NCBI RefSeq assembly: GCF_021147775.1
Contig: NZ_JAGTPK010000019.1
Coordinates: 1 to 64,000 of the forward strand
Source of the DNA: Pseudomonas californiensis
Lineage (GTDB): Bacteria; Pseudomonadota; Gammaproteobacteria; Pseudomonadales; Pseudomonadaceae
Direction of reading: 5' to 3'
DNA length: 64,000 nt
Notes under the pieces: generated by a model
What the model saw: the letters and a program-made list of their open reading frames with translations, nothing else
What the model was told of the DNA's origin: nothing
Databases searched by the model: none
Translations under genes and position numbers: made by a program
In this document: one piece after another, positions 1 through 7,716 of the stretch
How positions within the stretch are numbered: the first letter of the stretch is position 1
Layout: every line of letters begins with the position of its first letter

Positions 1-364
1 GTTACGCGGTTGAGGCTTTCTCCCCCATCAAGCGATTAGCGGGTGGCTCCGTTCTTCAGCATCCGACAAAAAAATCTGGGGTTTGGGCGTACAACCCCTG
101 ACAGCGGACACAAAGACTCGCATCACGGCCCGGTTCACCGACTGATGGCTGCCCTCTCTCTGAAAGCGTTGACACCGCCCTCCTCCATGCAATGGACAAA
201 GCCACGCAACCCCGTGTGGGTCTATGTGTGGGGCTGACAAATGGAATATGGCTTTTTAACCCGTAAAACGTGCCTAAAAAGGCTTATGTACGCGGAGGGA
301 TACTCCGCGTACATTTCGGTGTAAAATTCTCCGTCATGCGGGCCAACACCAAGATTATTGAAAA
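1..364. other. Left flank and integrase upstream region
   Basis: No convincing gene was found. A plus-strand frame open from the window edge stops near position 111 and could be the tail of a gene lying to the left, but its short product is not recognisable. The segment nearest the integrase is AT-richer and contains the palindrome listed separately. Small open frames on both strands here overlap each other and have no family resemblance. Confidence 0.4.
286..314. promoter_or_regulatory. 12-bp perfect inverted repeat upstream of the integrase
   Basis: ATGTACGCGGAG is followed by a 5-nt spacer and its exact reverse complement, ending about 50 nt before the integrase start codon. The position fits an operator, a leader hairpin or a recombinase arm site. 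There is no T-tract after it, so a terminator is less likely. Confidence 0.5.
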
Positions 365-1567
365 ATGAGCAAACTGACACAATCCTTCGTCAGAACCGTC
401 GAAAAGCCAGGCAGCTATCACGATGAGCGCGGCTTGATCCTGCGAGTCGGTGCGTCTGGTAGCAAACGCTGGACATTGCGCTATCAGCTCAATAATCGAC
501 GTCACGACCTGGGGCTGGGATCGTTTCCGGCGGTCTCGCTCAAGGCTGCGCGGCTTGCCGTCGATACGTACCGTTTGGACATATCCCAGGGCATCGACCC
601 TTTAAGCAAGCGCACACTGCCTGATGAGGCTGTGCCTGACCAGGCGCCGGCAGTGCTGACGTTTCGCAGTGAAGCCGAACGTTACATCGCCACCCACCGG
701 CAAAGCTGGAAAAACCTCAGGCATGCGCAGCAATGGTCGCATTCGCTGCGTGATCACGTGTACCCGTTGATCGGTGATCTGCCGGTCAGCAGCATTGAAA
801 CCGACCATGTGCTCGAGGTGCTTACACCCATCTGGGGCGAGATCCCGGAAACCGCGTTTCGCCTGCGTAACCGTATCGAACTGGTGCTCGATGCGGCCAA
901 GGCCCGCAAATTGCGCGAAGGTGAAAACCCGGCACGCTGGCGCGGTCACCTGGACAAACTGCTGCCGCGTCAGACCCACAGCAAGCTGCCGTTTTCGGCG
1001 ATGCCCGCAGATCAGCTCGGCGCGTTCATGTATCGCCTGGACAGCCTGGCGAGCACGTCGGCGAGGGCCTGTGAACTGTTGATTTACACCGCCTGCCGCA
1101 GCGCGGAAGTCTGTGACGCGCGCTGGTCTGAATTCGATCTGAAGACCGGTTTGTGGACCATCGATGCGGCGCGGATGAAGGCTGGCAAAACCCACCGCGT
1201 GCCGCTGAGTCCACAAGCGCTGCAGGTTCTGCAACAGCAGCAAGGTAAACATGGCGTGTACGTCTTTCCCAATGCCCGGCACGCTGCAAGCCTGCCAGGC
1301 AACGCGCTGCGCAGAGTCATGCATGAACTGCAGGCCAGTGAATTCGTGCCCCACGGTTTCCGGTCGACGTTCCGTACGTGGGCGGCTGAAAGCACGCTGT
1401 TCCCCCGAGAAGTCTGTGAAATGGCATTGGCTCACACCTTGGGGGACAAGGTCGAAGCAGCGTACAACCGGGGCGATCTGCTCACCAAACGCCGGCAATT
1501 GATGAATGAATGGGCTGCATTCATTCATCCGCAAGCGCCAGGTATCAGGCATCGTCCGGAAGATTGA
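365..1567 (+). CDS. Tyrosine recombinase/integrase, P4-type
   Basis: Catalyses site-specific DNA strand exchange; on a plasmid it could integrate the element or resolve multimers. The 400-aa length is normal for P4-like integrases. An N-terminal DUF4102-like arm-binding region covers about residues 1-85 (it includes LRVGASGSKRW), a SAM-like core-binding region about 95-190, and the catalytic domain about 205-385. The full catalytic set is visible: Arg245 (TACRSAEV), a Lys at 272 or 275 (MKAGKTHRVPL), His330 and Arg333 (HGFR), His357 (LAHTLG) and Tyr367 (AAYNRGD). The ATG start follows a weak ribosome site. The 3' end overlaps the convergent Tus-like gene by 23 bp. No tRNA gene or obvious att duplication was found beside it, so its target is unknown. 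Confidence 0.9.
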   Translation: MSKLTQSFVRTVEKPGSYHDERGLILRVGASGSKRWTLRYQLNNRRHDLGLGSFPAVSLKAARLAVDTYRLDISQGIDPLSKRTLPDEAVPDQAPAVLTFRSEAERYIATHRQSWKNLRHAQQWSHSLRDHVYPLIGDLPVSSIETDHVLEVLTPIWGEIPETAFRLRNRIELVLDAAKARKLREGENPARWRGHLDKLLPRQTHSKLPFSAMPADQLGAFMYRLDSLASTSARACELLIYTACRSAEVCDARWSEFDLKTGLWTIDAARMKAGKTHRVPLSPQALQVLQQQQGKHGVYVFPNARHAASLPGNALRRVMHELQASEFVPHGFRSTFRTWAAESTLFPREVCEMALAHTLGDKVEAAYNRGDLLTKRRQLMNEWAAFIHPQAPGIRHRPED

Positions 1568-2576
1568 GGTCCAGTTGCGTACGATCCACGCTTCCCGCAT
1601 CCGCGTCAGCCGCCTTGGGCTGAGCCCTGTCGGAATACGTCGACGCCACCTCGCTGGGTTTGCTGGCCATGGCCACCGTCTTGCGCTGACCCACCAGGTC
1701 ATCCGGATTCAGGTACAGGTTCATCCGCGGTATCACTTCAATGCGCGACTTTTTATCAGGCCGTTCCGCCTGACGCGTATGCCGATCGAAATGACGCAGC
1801 TCGTGCACGCTGGTGGGTTCTTCGCCAGCCAGTACGAACATCGGCAGATTGCTGTGAATCATGGCGTCGTAGCGTGAGCTTGCCGAAAAGTACACCATTG
1901 CCCGCGGATGCGGAGCGACCTTCTTGTACTTTATCAGGCTGGCCTGATCGGACAGGTTCACAATGCGACGCAGCTCAGCACCGGCCAATGTCTGGTCAGC
2001 TGTCACGCTGTCCTTGGCTGACTGTTGCTCGGCCGCCTTGTTCAGCAACTCCCTGACCTTGCCTACCGGAACCCGTTCGCCACCGGTGGTGTGCCCTGCC
2101 CATGTGAAAACGATCAACCGTGGGCAGATGTCGAACGCCTGGGTATGACGCGCCAGCTGTTTCATGCTGAATTGCGGGCCCAGCGCCTGGCGCATTATTT
2201 TTGATCGGGCGGTTGTTGCCAGATTCAGCTCAATACGCGTCTGCTCGATCGCCATCATCAGTTCATCCTTGAGCTGGTTGATCTCCTTGACCCATGACAG
2301 CGCGCTTTGGCTGAGTGCAAAGTACCCTGGCAAACGCATGACAGTCCCGGGCGCCTGCCCTGGCAAACGTTCAAACAACGTCATGGCCTGCACTGCAGCC
2401 TCGACTGCAGCGGCCCCTTCCAATGGGTTCACTTCAATCAGGTCCAGCGCCTTTTGCTGCGTCAACAACGGCAGTTGCCAGACCTGCCCAGATACCACCC
2501 ATTGCGGCCATATCTGGTTGAATGCTTTGATTTTGCTGACCAGGCGAGCGTGTATCGCCGTGATATCCATGAGCAT
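1545..2576 (-). CDS. Tus-like DNA replication terminus site-binding protein
   Basis: The Tus family binds Ter DNA and blocks replication forks from one side. This 343-aa protein follows the order of E. coli Tus: an N-terminal helical part, then VWQLPLL and MRLPGYFALSQSAL (compare VFSLPEV and VRLPGVLCYQVDNLSQAAL), a central LIVFTWAGHTTG near FGWA-type residues, a basic interdomain segment (LIKYKKVAPHPRAMVYF; compare IARVWY), and a terminal IPRMNLYLNPDD matching IPRLHLYV. A tail of about 50 residues after this point is absent from E. coli Tus. The ATG at 2576 is chosen because AGGA lies 7 nt upstream. It lies downstream of parA/parB on the same strand but behind its own regulatory region, which carries a 14-bp inverted repeat that may be its binding site. 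The family call comes from remembered motif similarity and was not computed. Confidence 0.75.
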   Translation of the reverse strand: MLMDITAIHARLVSKIKAFNQIWPQWVVSGQVWQLPLLTQQKALDLIEVNPLEGAAAVEAAVQAMTLFERLPGQAPGTVMRLPGYFALSQSALSWVKEINQLKDELMMAIEQTRIELNLATTARSKIMRQALGPQFSMKQLARHTQAFDICPRLIVFTWAGHTTGGERVPVGKVRELLNKAAEQQSAKDSVTADQTLAGAELRRIVNLSDQASLIKYKKVAPHPRAMVYFSASSRYDAMIHSNLPMFVLAGEEPTSVHELRHFDRHTRQAERPDKKSRIEVIPRMNLYLNPDDLVGQRKTVAMASKPSEVASTYSDRAQPKAADADAGSVDRTQLDLNLPDDA

Positions 2577-2592
2577 GATTTTGTCCTAAAAC

Positions 2593-2711
2593 TAATACCA
2601 CCCCTAGAGTAGCAGTTTAAGTGCACAACACGAGGTTCTCCTCCTCATGGGTTTGCAAAGAAGGAAAAGAAAAGCATGTAATCAGTCTATGCCTGATTAG
2701 GGGTGGTATTA
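2593..2711. promoter_or_regulatory. Tus-like gene promoter region with paired 14-bp sites (candidate Ter sites)
   Basis: TAATACCACCCCTA at 2593-2606 recurs as its exact reverse complement at 2698-2711, so two identical sites face each other across the promoter region of the Tus-like gene. In E. coli, tus is autoregulated by a Ter site overlapping its promoter, so these are reasonable Ter or operator candidates here. They do not match the E. coli Ter consensus. Confidence 0.5.
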
Positions 2712-2718
2712 AATGATC

Positions 2719-2839
2719 ATCTAGCTAGCTATATTATAGCTAGCTAGATGGCTCGGCTTTCGCGATACGTCTGCCTGCCTTGCAGCCTGATACTTCGATG
2801 ATAGCTAGCTATCTAGATATCAGCTAGCTATATAGCTAT
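2719..2839. repeat. TAGCTA-rich palindromic array downstream of parB (candidate centromere)
   Basis: Positions 2719-2749 form an almost perfect palindrome with arms ATCTAGCTAGCTATA and TATAGCTAGCTAGAT. Positions 2801-2839 hold a second cluster of AGCTAGCT and TATAGCTA units. The TAG stop codon of the small partition gene (2836-2838) lies inside the last unit. AT-rich tandem half-sites beside a type Ib par operon are typical of RHH-protein binding centromeres. Confidence 0.65.
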
Positions 2840-3147
2840 TTGAGGCTGTAATGCTTCTTCAAGAGCTGTTGGACAATGTCTGTTTCGGTCACGCGTTTGC
2901 CTGTTCTGGCTGACTCTTGTGCAGCGCCAAGCTTCAGGGCATTGGCGATGTCCCAGCGCAGTCGAAACAGTTTTTGTACCGTAGGCTCCGGCTTGAACGC
3001 ATCCATCGGTTGCGCTGCGGATGCTTCGACTTCCGGTTGTTCTTTCACCTGGCGCGATTTGGACAGCGCTTTGTCAGCTTCGCCGCCTTCAAGGAAATCA
3101 TTTGGATCCTTGTTGAAGCTTTTGATATCCGGCTTGGACTTGATCAT
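2836..3147 (-). CDS. Small ParB-like partition partner (ribbon-helix-helix)
   Basis: Probable centromere-binding partner of the adjacent ParA. The 103-aa protein has a charged, flexible N-terminal half (about 1-57). The C-terminal 45 residues fit a ribbon-helix-helix fold: a short strand around KLFRLRWD, a helix around ANALKLGAAQESARTG, and a last helix after VTETDIVQQLLKKHY. This size and layout match type Ib partition proteins such as ParG. The ATG overlaps the parA stop codon by 4 nt, so the pair is translationally coupled. TAGCTA arrays on both sides of the two genes are the natural binding-site candidates. No ParB/Spo0J-type domain is present. Assignment rests on context and a short motif. 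Confidence 0.7.
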   Translation of the reverse strand: MIKSKPDIKSFNKDPNDFLEGGEADKALSKSRQVKEQPEVEASAAQPMDAFKPEPTVQKLFRLRWDIANALKLGAAQESARTGKRVTETDIVQQLLKKHYSLK

Positions 3148-3776
3148 CCCAATACCTCGGCAATAAACGCATTCATTTCCTGAATGGCTGCGTGATCGCG
3201 TTTGAGCTCATGCACGATGGCGCCTTCACTGATGCAGCGTCTGAACGCCACACGCTCACAAATCTTGGTCTTGAACACGCTAAATGACTGCTCTTCCAGA
3301 AATGTCAGCATTTCACCGGTGTCCTTGGTTCGTGAATCCACCCTGGACAGCAACATCCGTACGTCCAGATCCGGGTTGTAATCACGCGCCAGGTCTACAA
3401 CGGTCAACAGATCTGTCATTGCAGCGGCATCAAAAGAACTGGCACCCACTGGAACGATGACGACCTCAGCCAGCAGCAACGCAGAACGCAGGCCTACCGA
3501 ATCGCGTCCACCTGCATCTACAACGACGTGTTCGTAAGCGCTTGCCAGTTGGCGACCTTCAGAGTTGATGGCTTTGCCTTGCAGACACACTGTCGTCGGA
3601 CTTGGGCTGTATTCCGGGTTGTCACGACGCCATGCCGCCCAGCTTGCTGCGCTTGCCTGGGGGTCGCCGTCTATCAATAGCGTCTTGCCACGAGTCGAAA
3701 GCATGGTGGCAAGGTGTACGGCTGTGGTGGTTTTGCCGACGCCACCTTTGGTGTTCACACAAGCAAAAATAGTCAC
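3144..3776 (-). CDS. parA: ParA-family partition ATPase
   Basis: Drives segregation of low-copy replicons by ATP-dependent DNA binding. The 210-aa length, without an N-terminal HTH, is that of type Ib ParA. The deviant Walker A motif KGGVGKTT occupies residues 10-17, the A' motif lies in LLIDGDPQAS (about 33-42), and a Walker B-like segment is VVVDAGGRD. It is the first gene of a two-gene operon with the small RHH protein. Its promoter region (3777-3900) is filled with TAGCTA repeats, including a TATACT hexamer that could be a -10 element, so the partition complex probably represses its own operon. Confidence 0.92.
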   Translation of the reverse strand: MTIFACVNTKGGVGKTTTAVHLATMLSTRGKTLLIDGDPQASAASWAAWRRDNPEYSPSPTTVCLQGKAINSEGRQLASAYEHVVVDAGGRDSVGLRSALLLAEVVIVPVGASSFDAAAMTDLLTVVDLARDYNPDLDVRMLLSRVDSRTKDTGEMLTFLEEQSFSVFKTKICERVAFRRCISEGAIVHELKRDHAAIQEMNAFIAEVLG

Positions 3777-3796
3777 TTGGTTCCCCTTATCAATGA

Positions 3797-3861
3797 CATA
3801 GCTATATATATAGCTACAAGACAGCTAGCAGTATAGCTATCTATATAGATAGCTAGCTATA
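3797..3861. repeat. TAGCTA-rich array upstream of parA (candidate centromere/operator)
   Basis: About 65 bp contains TAGCTATATATATAGCTA, GCTAGC, and TATAGCTATCTATATAGATAGCTAGCTATA-type units in both orientations (read as overlapping segments). It overlaps the likely parA promoter. The same units recur at 2719-2839, 5717-5754, 22181-22212 and 57761-57791. Confidence 0.65.
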
Positions 3862-4267
3862 CCGTTTCTGGTTGATCCGGGTTTTTGAGGTGCTTATTTT
3901 TGTGTAGGACGAATGTCGAGGGAAGCTAGGAGATATCTGAAAATGCTGAGTGTATATTCTTCGGTAAACCGTCTGCGTGTACCTGGGCCGGGACGTATCC
4001 AGAAAGCGTTGTGATCCGGATTATCCAGTACAGGTTTCCATGGCGTATCTGTGTCGTTTTTTGGTTTTCAGAAGAAAACTCCAGCGTCCCTGCGTTGCCA
4101 AATCATGTTTTGAGAGGCCTCTGAGGGCCTGCAGGAGGAAAAAATGGTTTATTCACGCACCTGCTTGCCGAATATCCTTGTCGTCGCCTGTGCGAGCTCT
4201 GAGGAGCTTTTGCGAAAGCCGTTTTTGCTCCTGATCTTTTGATTTTTCAAAAAAATAAAAAAATGAG

Positions 4268-4332
4268 TTTCGCGTGTGTTTTTAAAATCTTTTTTTCTTG
4301 TTTTTAAGCTTGTTTTTAAATCTTGTTTTTAG
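4268..4332. other. AT-rich stretch with repeated CTTGTTTTTAA units (candidate DNA-unwinding element)
   Basis: Three near-identical CTTGTTTTTA units in direct orientation sit about 40-70 bp before the first iteron. AT-rich direct repeats beside iterons and a DnaA box usually mark the melting region of iteron plasmid origins. The roughly 340 bp between the par array and this stretch hold no gene that could be supported. Confidence 0.5.
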
Positions 4333-4374
4333 CACCTCTACAGCCCTTGATTTACGTGGCCTCCAGCGGTGCAA

Positions 4375-4480
4375 CGACTACAAATTCCGGCTATACGACT
4401 ACAAATTCCGGCTATGCGACTACAGATTCCAGCTGTCACGACTACAAATTTCAGCTATGACGACTACAGATTCCGGCTGT
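4375..4480 (+). repeat. Iteron cluster 1 (five direct repeats)
   Basis: Five 20-bp repeats of CGACTACAAATTCCGGCTAT type start at 4375, 4396, 4417, 4439 and 4461, spaced 21-22 bp, which is two helical turns. Copies 3-5 carry one to three changes (CAGATTCC, TTTCAGC, CTGT endings). They are the expected binding sites for the RepA encoded 460 bp downstream. Confidence 0.9.
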
Positions 4481-4488
4481 TATCCACA
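4480..4488 (+). promoter_or_regulatory. DnaA box
   Basis: TTATCCACA is a perfect match to the consensus DnaA-binding sequence and directly abuts the fifth iteron. This fits a host DnaA-assisted iteron origin. Confidence 0.85.
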
Positions 4489-4725
4489 GGCTGGGCTTCA
4501 GGGCGTCTGGTGCGGCCCCTGCCTCGAGCTGCCCGAACCGGATGCGCTACCCTCTTTTTTCATCTAAGGCCCAGTAAATACTGGGCCTTCAGCCAAATCT
4601 GTACGGTTATCGACTGTCTGCATGAACCGGTTTTTTGCGGAGCGCAGGTCCTGTGGATTTTGTAGGACGCAGGGTAGGGTTACATCTTGAAAATGTTTTT
4701 CGATGTAGGACGCATTGTTTTGTAA

Positions 4726-4860
4726 CGACTACAAATTCCGGCTATCACTTGCGATGCCGAGCGTAACGACTACAAATTCTGGCTATGGCTGCATTAACGC
4801 TATCGACTACAAATTCCGGCTATGGCCAAGGGCTGTGTAACGACTACAAATTCCGGCTAC
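4726..4860 (+). repeat. Iteron cluster 2 (four direct repeats upstream of repA)
   Basis: Copies at 4726-4745, 4767-4786, 4804-4823 and 4841-4860 have the same 20-bp core but wider spacing (37-41 bp). The last copy ends 80 bp before the repA start codon, so these probably also serve in repA autorepression and copy control. Confidence 0.85.
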
Positions 4861-4939
4861 GCATTTGGCTACGTAATCAACGCGCCGCTTGTTGGTCAAG
4901 CTTGTTACTATCGACTCATCACTGCGACAGGAATAGTCG

Positions 4940-5701
4940 ATGAGCTCCAAAGAACCAACGTCATTGCTTGTTACCAAAGCCAATGATCTGATCAGCGCGT
5001 CCTATCGCCTGACCCTTCAAGAACAACGCCTGCTGCTGGCGGCCATTGCCCAGGTCGATCCGCGCAAGCCCATGCCGTCCAAAATCACCGTGACCGCCGC
5101 GAGCTTTGCCGAGATCTACGGCGTGCCCATACGGTTTGCCTACACCAACCTCAAAGAGGCCGCAGACTCGCTCTATGAGCGCGACATCCAGACGTTTGAC
5201 GGCAAGAACCGCACGCGCATCCGCTGGGTCTACAAAGCGGCTTATGCCGAAGGCGAGGGCCGAGTCACCCTGAACTTCACTGTCGACGTCATTCCCTACC
5301 TGTCGATGCTCAACAGCAAACTGACCTCCTACGACCTGCGCCGTGTGGCCAACCTGAACTCCATGCACAGTTTTCGTTTGTTCGAGCTGATGATGCAGTT
5401 CAAGAGCACCGGTGTACTGATCATCGAGGTCGAGAAACTGCGCACCCTGCTTGACCTGGGCGATAGCTACAAACGGTTCAACAACCTGCGTCAGCGGGTG
5501 ATCACACCCTCGATCAACGAGATCATGGCCAAGTCAGGTATCTCGATCACGTATGAAGCAATCACTGAGGGCAAGACCGTGAAAAGCCTTGTTTTTCGCT
5601 TCCATGAAGCGGCACAAATGAAGCTTTCGCTAGGCGACGGGTTGGTAATAATGGCAGAAGAGAATATGGTAATAATGGAAAAAGACGTTTTAAAACAATA
5701 A
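4940..5701 (+). CDS. repA: Replication initiation protein RepA (Rep_3 family)
   Basis: Binds the iterons and opens the plasmid origin for theta replication. The 253-aa protein starts with a typical Rep_3 pattern (VTKANDLISASYRLTLQEQRLLLAAIAQ), followed by the two winged-helix domains of this family: about 20-125, ending in VTLNFTVDVIPYLSML, and about 130-235, with the conserved SMHSFRLFELMMQF and LDLGDSYKRFNNLRQRVI segments. Length is normal. The ATG follows AGGA by 8 nt. It is preceded by nine direct iterons and followed by a TAGCTA hairpin and two inverted iterons. It is related to pi/RepA proteins of iteron plasmids and not to the ColE2-like RepA of pPT23A plasmids. Confidence 0.92.
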   Translation: MSSKEPTSLLVTKANDLISASYRLTLQEQRLLLAAIAQVDPRKPMPSKITVTAASFAEIYGVPIRFAYTNLKEAADSLYERDIQTFDGKNRTRIRWVYKAAYAEGEGRVTLNFTVDVIPYLSMLNSKLTSYDLRRVANLNSMHSFRLFELMMQFKSTGVLIIEVEKLRTLLDLGDSYKRFNNLRQRVITPSINEIMAKSGISITYEAITEGKTVKSLVFRFHEAAQMKLSLGDGLVIMAEENMVIMEKDVLKQ

Positions 5702-5716
5702 CTTAAGTTACAAATA

Positions 5717-5754
5717 GCTATATAGCTAGCTATTGAGATAGCTAGCTATATAGC
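5717..5754. repeat. TAGCTA-type perfect inverted repeat after repA
   Basis: A 17-bp arm (GCTATATAGCTAGCTAT, 5717-5733) and its exact reverse complement (5738-5754) enclose a 4-nt loop, 16 bp after the repA stop codon. It has the same units as the par-flanking arrays. It could be a partition site, and its RNA hairpin could also end repA transcription, although there is no T-tract. Confidence 0.6.
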
Positions 5755-5762
5755 ATGTCTGT

Positions 5763-6020
5763 ATAGCCGGAATTTGTAGTCGATAGCTTTTGGGGATCAT
5801 TGATACCGGTGTTACCGACAAGCAGGTTCGCGAGGAAAAACGCTGCATTCTGCAATTTTCATCTGGTTTCACTGCCTTGCAGATAAAAAACAGGCAGCGT
5901 TTTGTCTTTGGCAGCCGCAAGGTTTCGATATGCGGGAAGAGTACGGGTCGAATCTCTATTGAAATGTGCATCGGTACGATCCTGGGTCACAGGTGCGTGC
6001 ATAGCCGGAATTTGTAGTCG
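5763..6020 (-). repeat. Two inverted iterons downstream of repA
   Basis: ATAGCCGGAATTTGTAGTCG at 5763-5782 and again at 6001-6020 is the exact reverse complement of the main iteron. Inverted iterons on the far side of rep are used in some plasmids for handcuffing-type copy control. The rest of 5702-6282 (about 580 bp) shows no gene that could be supported. Confidence 0.85.
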
Positions 6021-6282
6021 ATAGGTTCAGGCGAGAAGAGGGTGACGGATAGGCAGATGCGTTTGATGGGCACATTGCGCGCCTGCGTCGCCAGCCTTGG
6101 GCGACGCCATCGCAGAGCCTGGAGCGGATAGCTCATTATAATTTCGGTGGCATTATCATTCTCATGGACATTAGCGTAGTGACTAATATTTAGTATTCAC
6201 GAGCGTTTGGCATGACTATTTCGCTGCGATGGATTCATCAACCCCCACCAGTCTGTTCACAACTAATGGCAGGGGGATTTCA

Positions 6283-7437
6283 TTATTGATCTGGCGATTT
6301 TGGCTTGATAAAAGCATGAGAAACATGGTCTGCCAATAGCTGACGATACACGTCAGCTGTGCGGCTACACATATGTTGTGCAGTGAACAGCTTTTCAAAG
6401 CGCAACTTTGCATTCCGGCCAAAGCGCTGTGCGGTTTCTTCATTCTGCCACAGTCGATGCAAGGCCTCACGCAACGCCAGAGGTGAGCTCGGCGGCACAC
6501 TCAACCCTGTCTCTTCATTAATATTGACGTAGGTCGTGCCAGTTCCGATCTCGCAAGAAATCATCGGTTTGCTGTACATGCTGGCCTCCAGCAACGAGAT
6601 ACCGAACGCCTCTGAACGCAGGTGTGAAGGGAAAACCAGGGCATGACACATTTGTAGCAGACAGGCTTTGTCTTCATCGTCCAGGCGGCCAAGGAACATC
6701 ACATTGCGCAAATTCAGCTTTTCGGCCTGAGCCTTGAGCTCCTGTTCCTGTGGGCCACCGCCTAAAATGACCAATGGATAATCTACGCCTTCAAGCGCAT
6801 TCAGCAGGCTTTCGAGCCCCTTGTAATAACGCAGCACGCCTACAAAAAGGAAAAATTTCCCCGGTATGCGTGCACGCCACTGTTCCTGTTTTTGTGCTGA
6901 AACCGTTGGATAAGCCGATGGATCAAGCCCATAGGGGACAATGGTTGTCTTGTGTGCAAAGGGCTTCAGGGTTTCGCTGGAGTTGAGGTAATTAGGTGAG
7001 GCGACAAGGATGCGATCCATGCTCTTCAGGAGCTGATTCATCAAGGGACTGTAAAATTTCAGCAGCGTGCGCTGTTTGACGATATCCGAGTGGTAACTCA
7101 ACACCGTAGGCCGACCATGACGGGTTGCGAAATGCACCAGATCCATCACCGGCCACGGGAAGTGAAAATGAACCAGGTCGGCCTCTGCTGCCATCTCCTT
7201 GAACTGACTGAATACCCTGGCTGAAAAGCCTGTTGAGGCCACGCTGAAATTCTCCTTTGCCCGCGTGACCTGGTGATCGGCGATCTGCAGGCGGGCGGGC
7301 TCGGGATTCGGGCTCAGCGTCAGCACCTGGCCTTCGATTCCCATTGCTCTACTGCCTTGGCAGAGCTGGAAAATGACCTGCTCGATGCCTCCCGTGGTGT
7401 CGGGGTAGTAGGTTTTGAAAAAATGAAGAATGCGCAT
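6283..7437 (-). CDS. Family 4 glycosyltransferase, WbpZ-like
   Basis: Transfers a sugar, probably D-rhamnose or the first residues of the chain, onto lipid-linked O-polysaccharide at the inner face of the inner membrane. The 384-aa protein begins MRILHFFKTYYPDTTGGIEQ, the N-terminal pattern of P. aeruginosa WbpZ (about 381 aa). A GT-B fold is indicated by the acceptor domain (1-190), the FLFVGVLRYYKGLESL donor-domain start (about 195), and the EAFGISLLEA nucleotide-sugar motif (about 280-290). It is transcribed away from the secretion operon and is the first non-plasmid-type gene after repA. The specific linkage cannot be read from sequence. Confidence 0.8.
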   Translation of the reverse strand: MRILHFFKTYYPDTTGGIEQVIFQLCQGSRAMGIEGQVLTLSPNPEPARLQIADHQVTRAKENFSVASTGFSARVFSQFKEMAAEADLVHFHFPWPVMDLVHFATRHGRPTVLSYHSDIVKQRTLLKFYSPLMNQLLKSMDRILVASPNYLNSSETLKPFAHKTTIVPYGLDPSAYPTVSAQKQEQWRARIPGKFFLFVGVLRYYKGLESLLNALEGVDYPLVILGGGPQEQELKAQAEKLNLRNVMFLGRLDDEDKACLLQMCHALVFPSHLRSEAFGISLLEASMYSKPMISCEIGTGTTYVNINEETGLSVPPSSPLALREALHRLWQNEETAQRFGRNAKLRFEKLFTAQHMCSRTADVYRQLLADHVSHAFIKPKSPDQ

Positions 7438-7716
7438 AATGCCACTTGAACTACTGAGAGGAGAAAGGTTGATGATTGTCCATGACTGATAAGCTGATGT
7501 CTCGTCATCTTGCCGAGGTTTTTAGCGTATACGGCGACGAGCGGTAATAGCGTGAAACTTGTTACTTCGCTCTAAAGGGCTATAGCGTTCATAAACAGAA
7601 ATTTCCTACACGTTGAAGCGCTTTGGCTGACCTGCATAATCCATTTTTCATTTATTGGCCGTAAGCAGGGTGATACACTCGCGCGCTTTTCCATACCCAG
7701 TGGCAGTTCGGAAATT
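7438..7716. promoter_or_regulatory. Divergent promoter region between WbpZ-like gene and secretion operon
   Basis: A 279-bp divergent spacer. It contains AAATTTCCTACACGT (7599-7613), close to AAAATTTCCTACGTG found upstream of the S-layer-like gene at 23166-23178. No other gene promoter in the window was noticed to have it. Confidence 0.45.

Noticed and set aside
602..1702. Long minus-strand frame across the integrase and Tus-like gene ends
   Set aside because: The plus-strand integrase has all catalytic residues; the antisense product has no family features.
3977..4665. Small plus-strand frames in the origin region
   Set aside because: They run through iterons and the AT-rich stretch, and their products are repeat artefacts or have no ribosome site.
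4375..4860. Regular repeats considered as a CRISPR array
   Set aside because: The units are 20 bp with only 1-2 bp spacing in the tight cluster, no unique spacers and no cas genes; they precede repA and are iterons.
5717..5754. Hairpin after repA as an ordinary terminator only
   Set aside because: It lacks a T-run and has the same units as the par-flanking arrays, so it was listed as a repeat site, with termination as a secondary possibility.
5726..6017. Short frames on both strands after repA
   Set aside because: They read through the inverted iterons and the TAGCTA hairpin and resemble no known protein.
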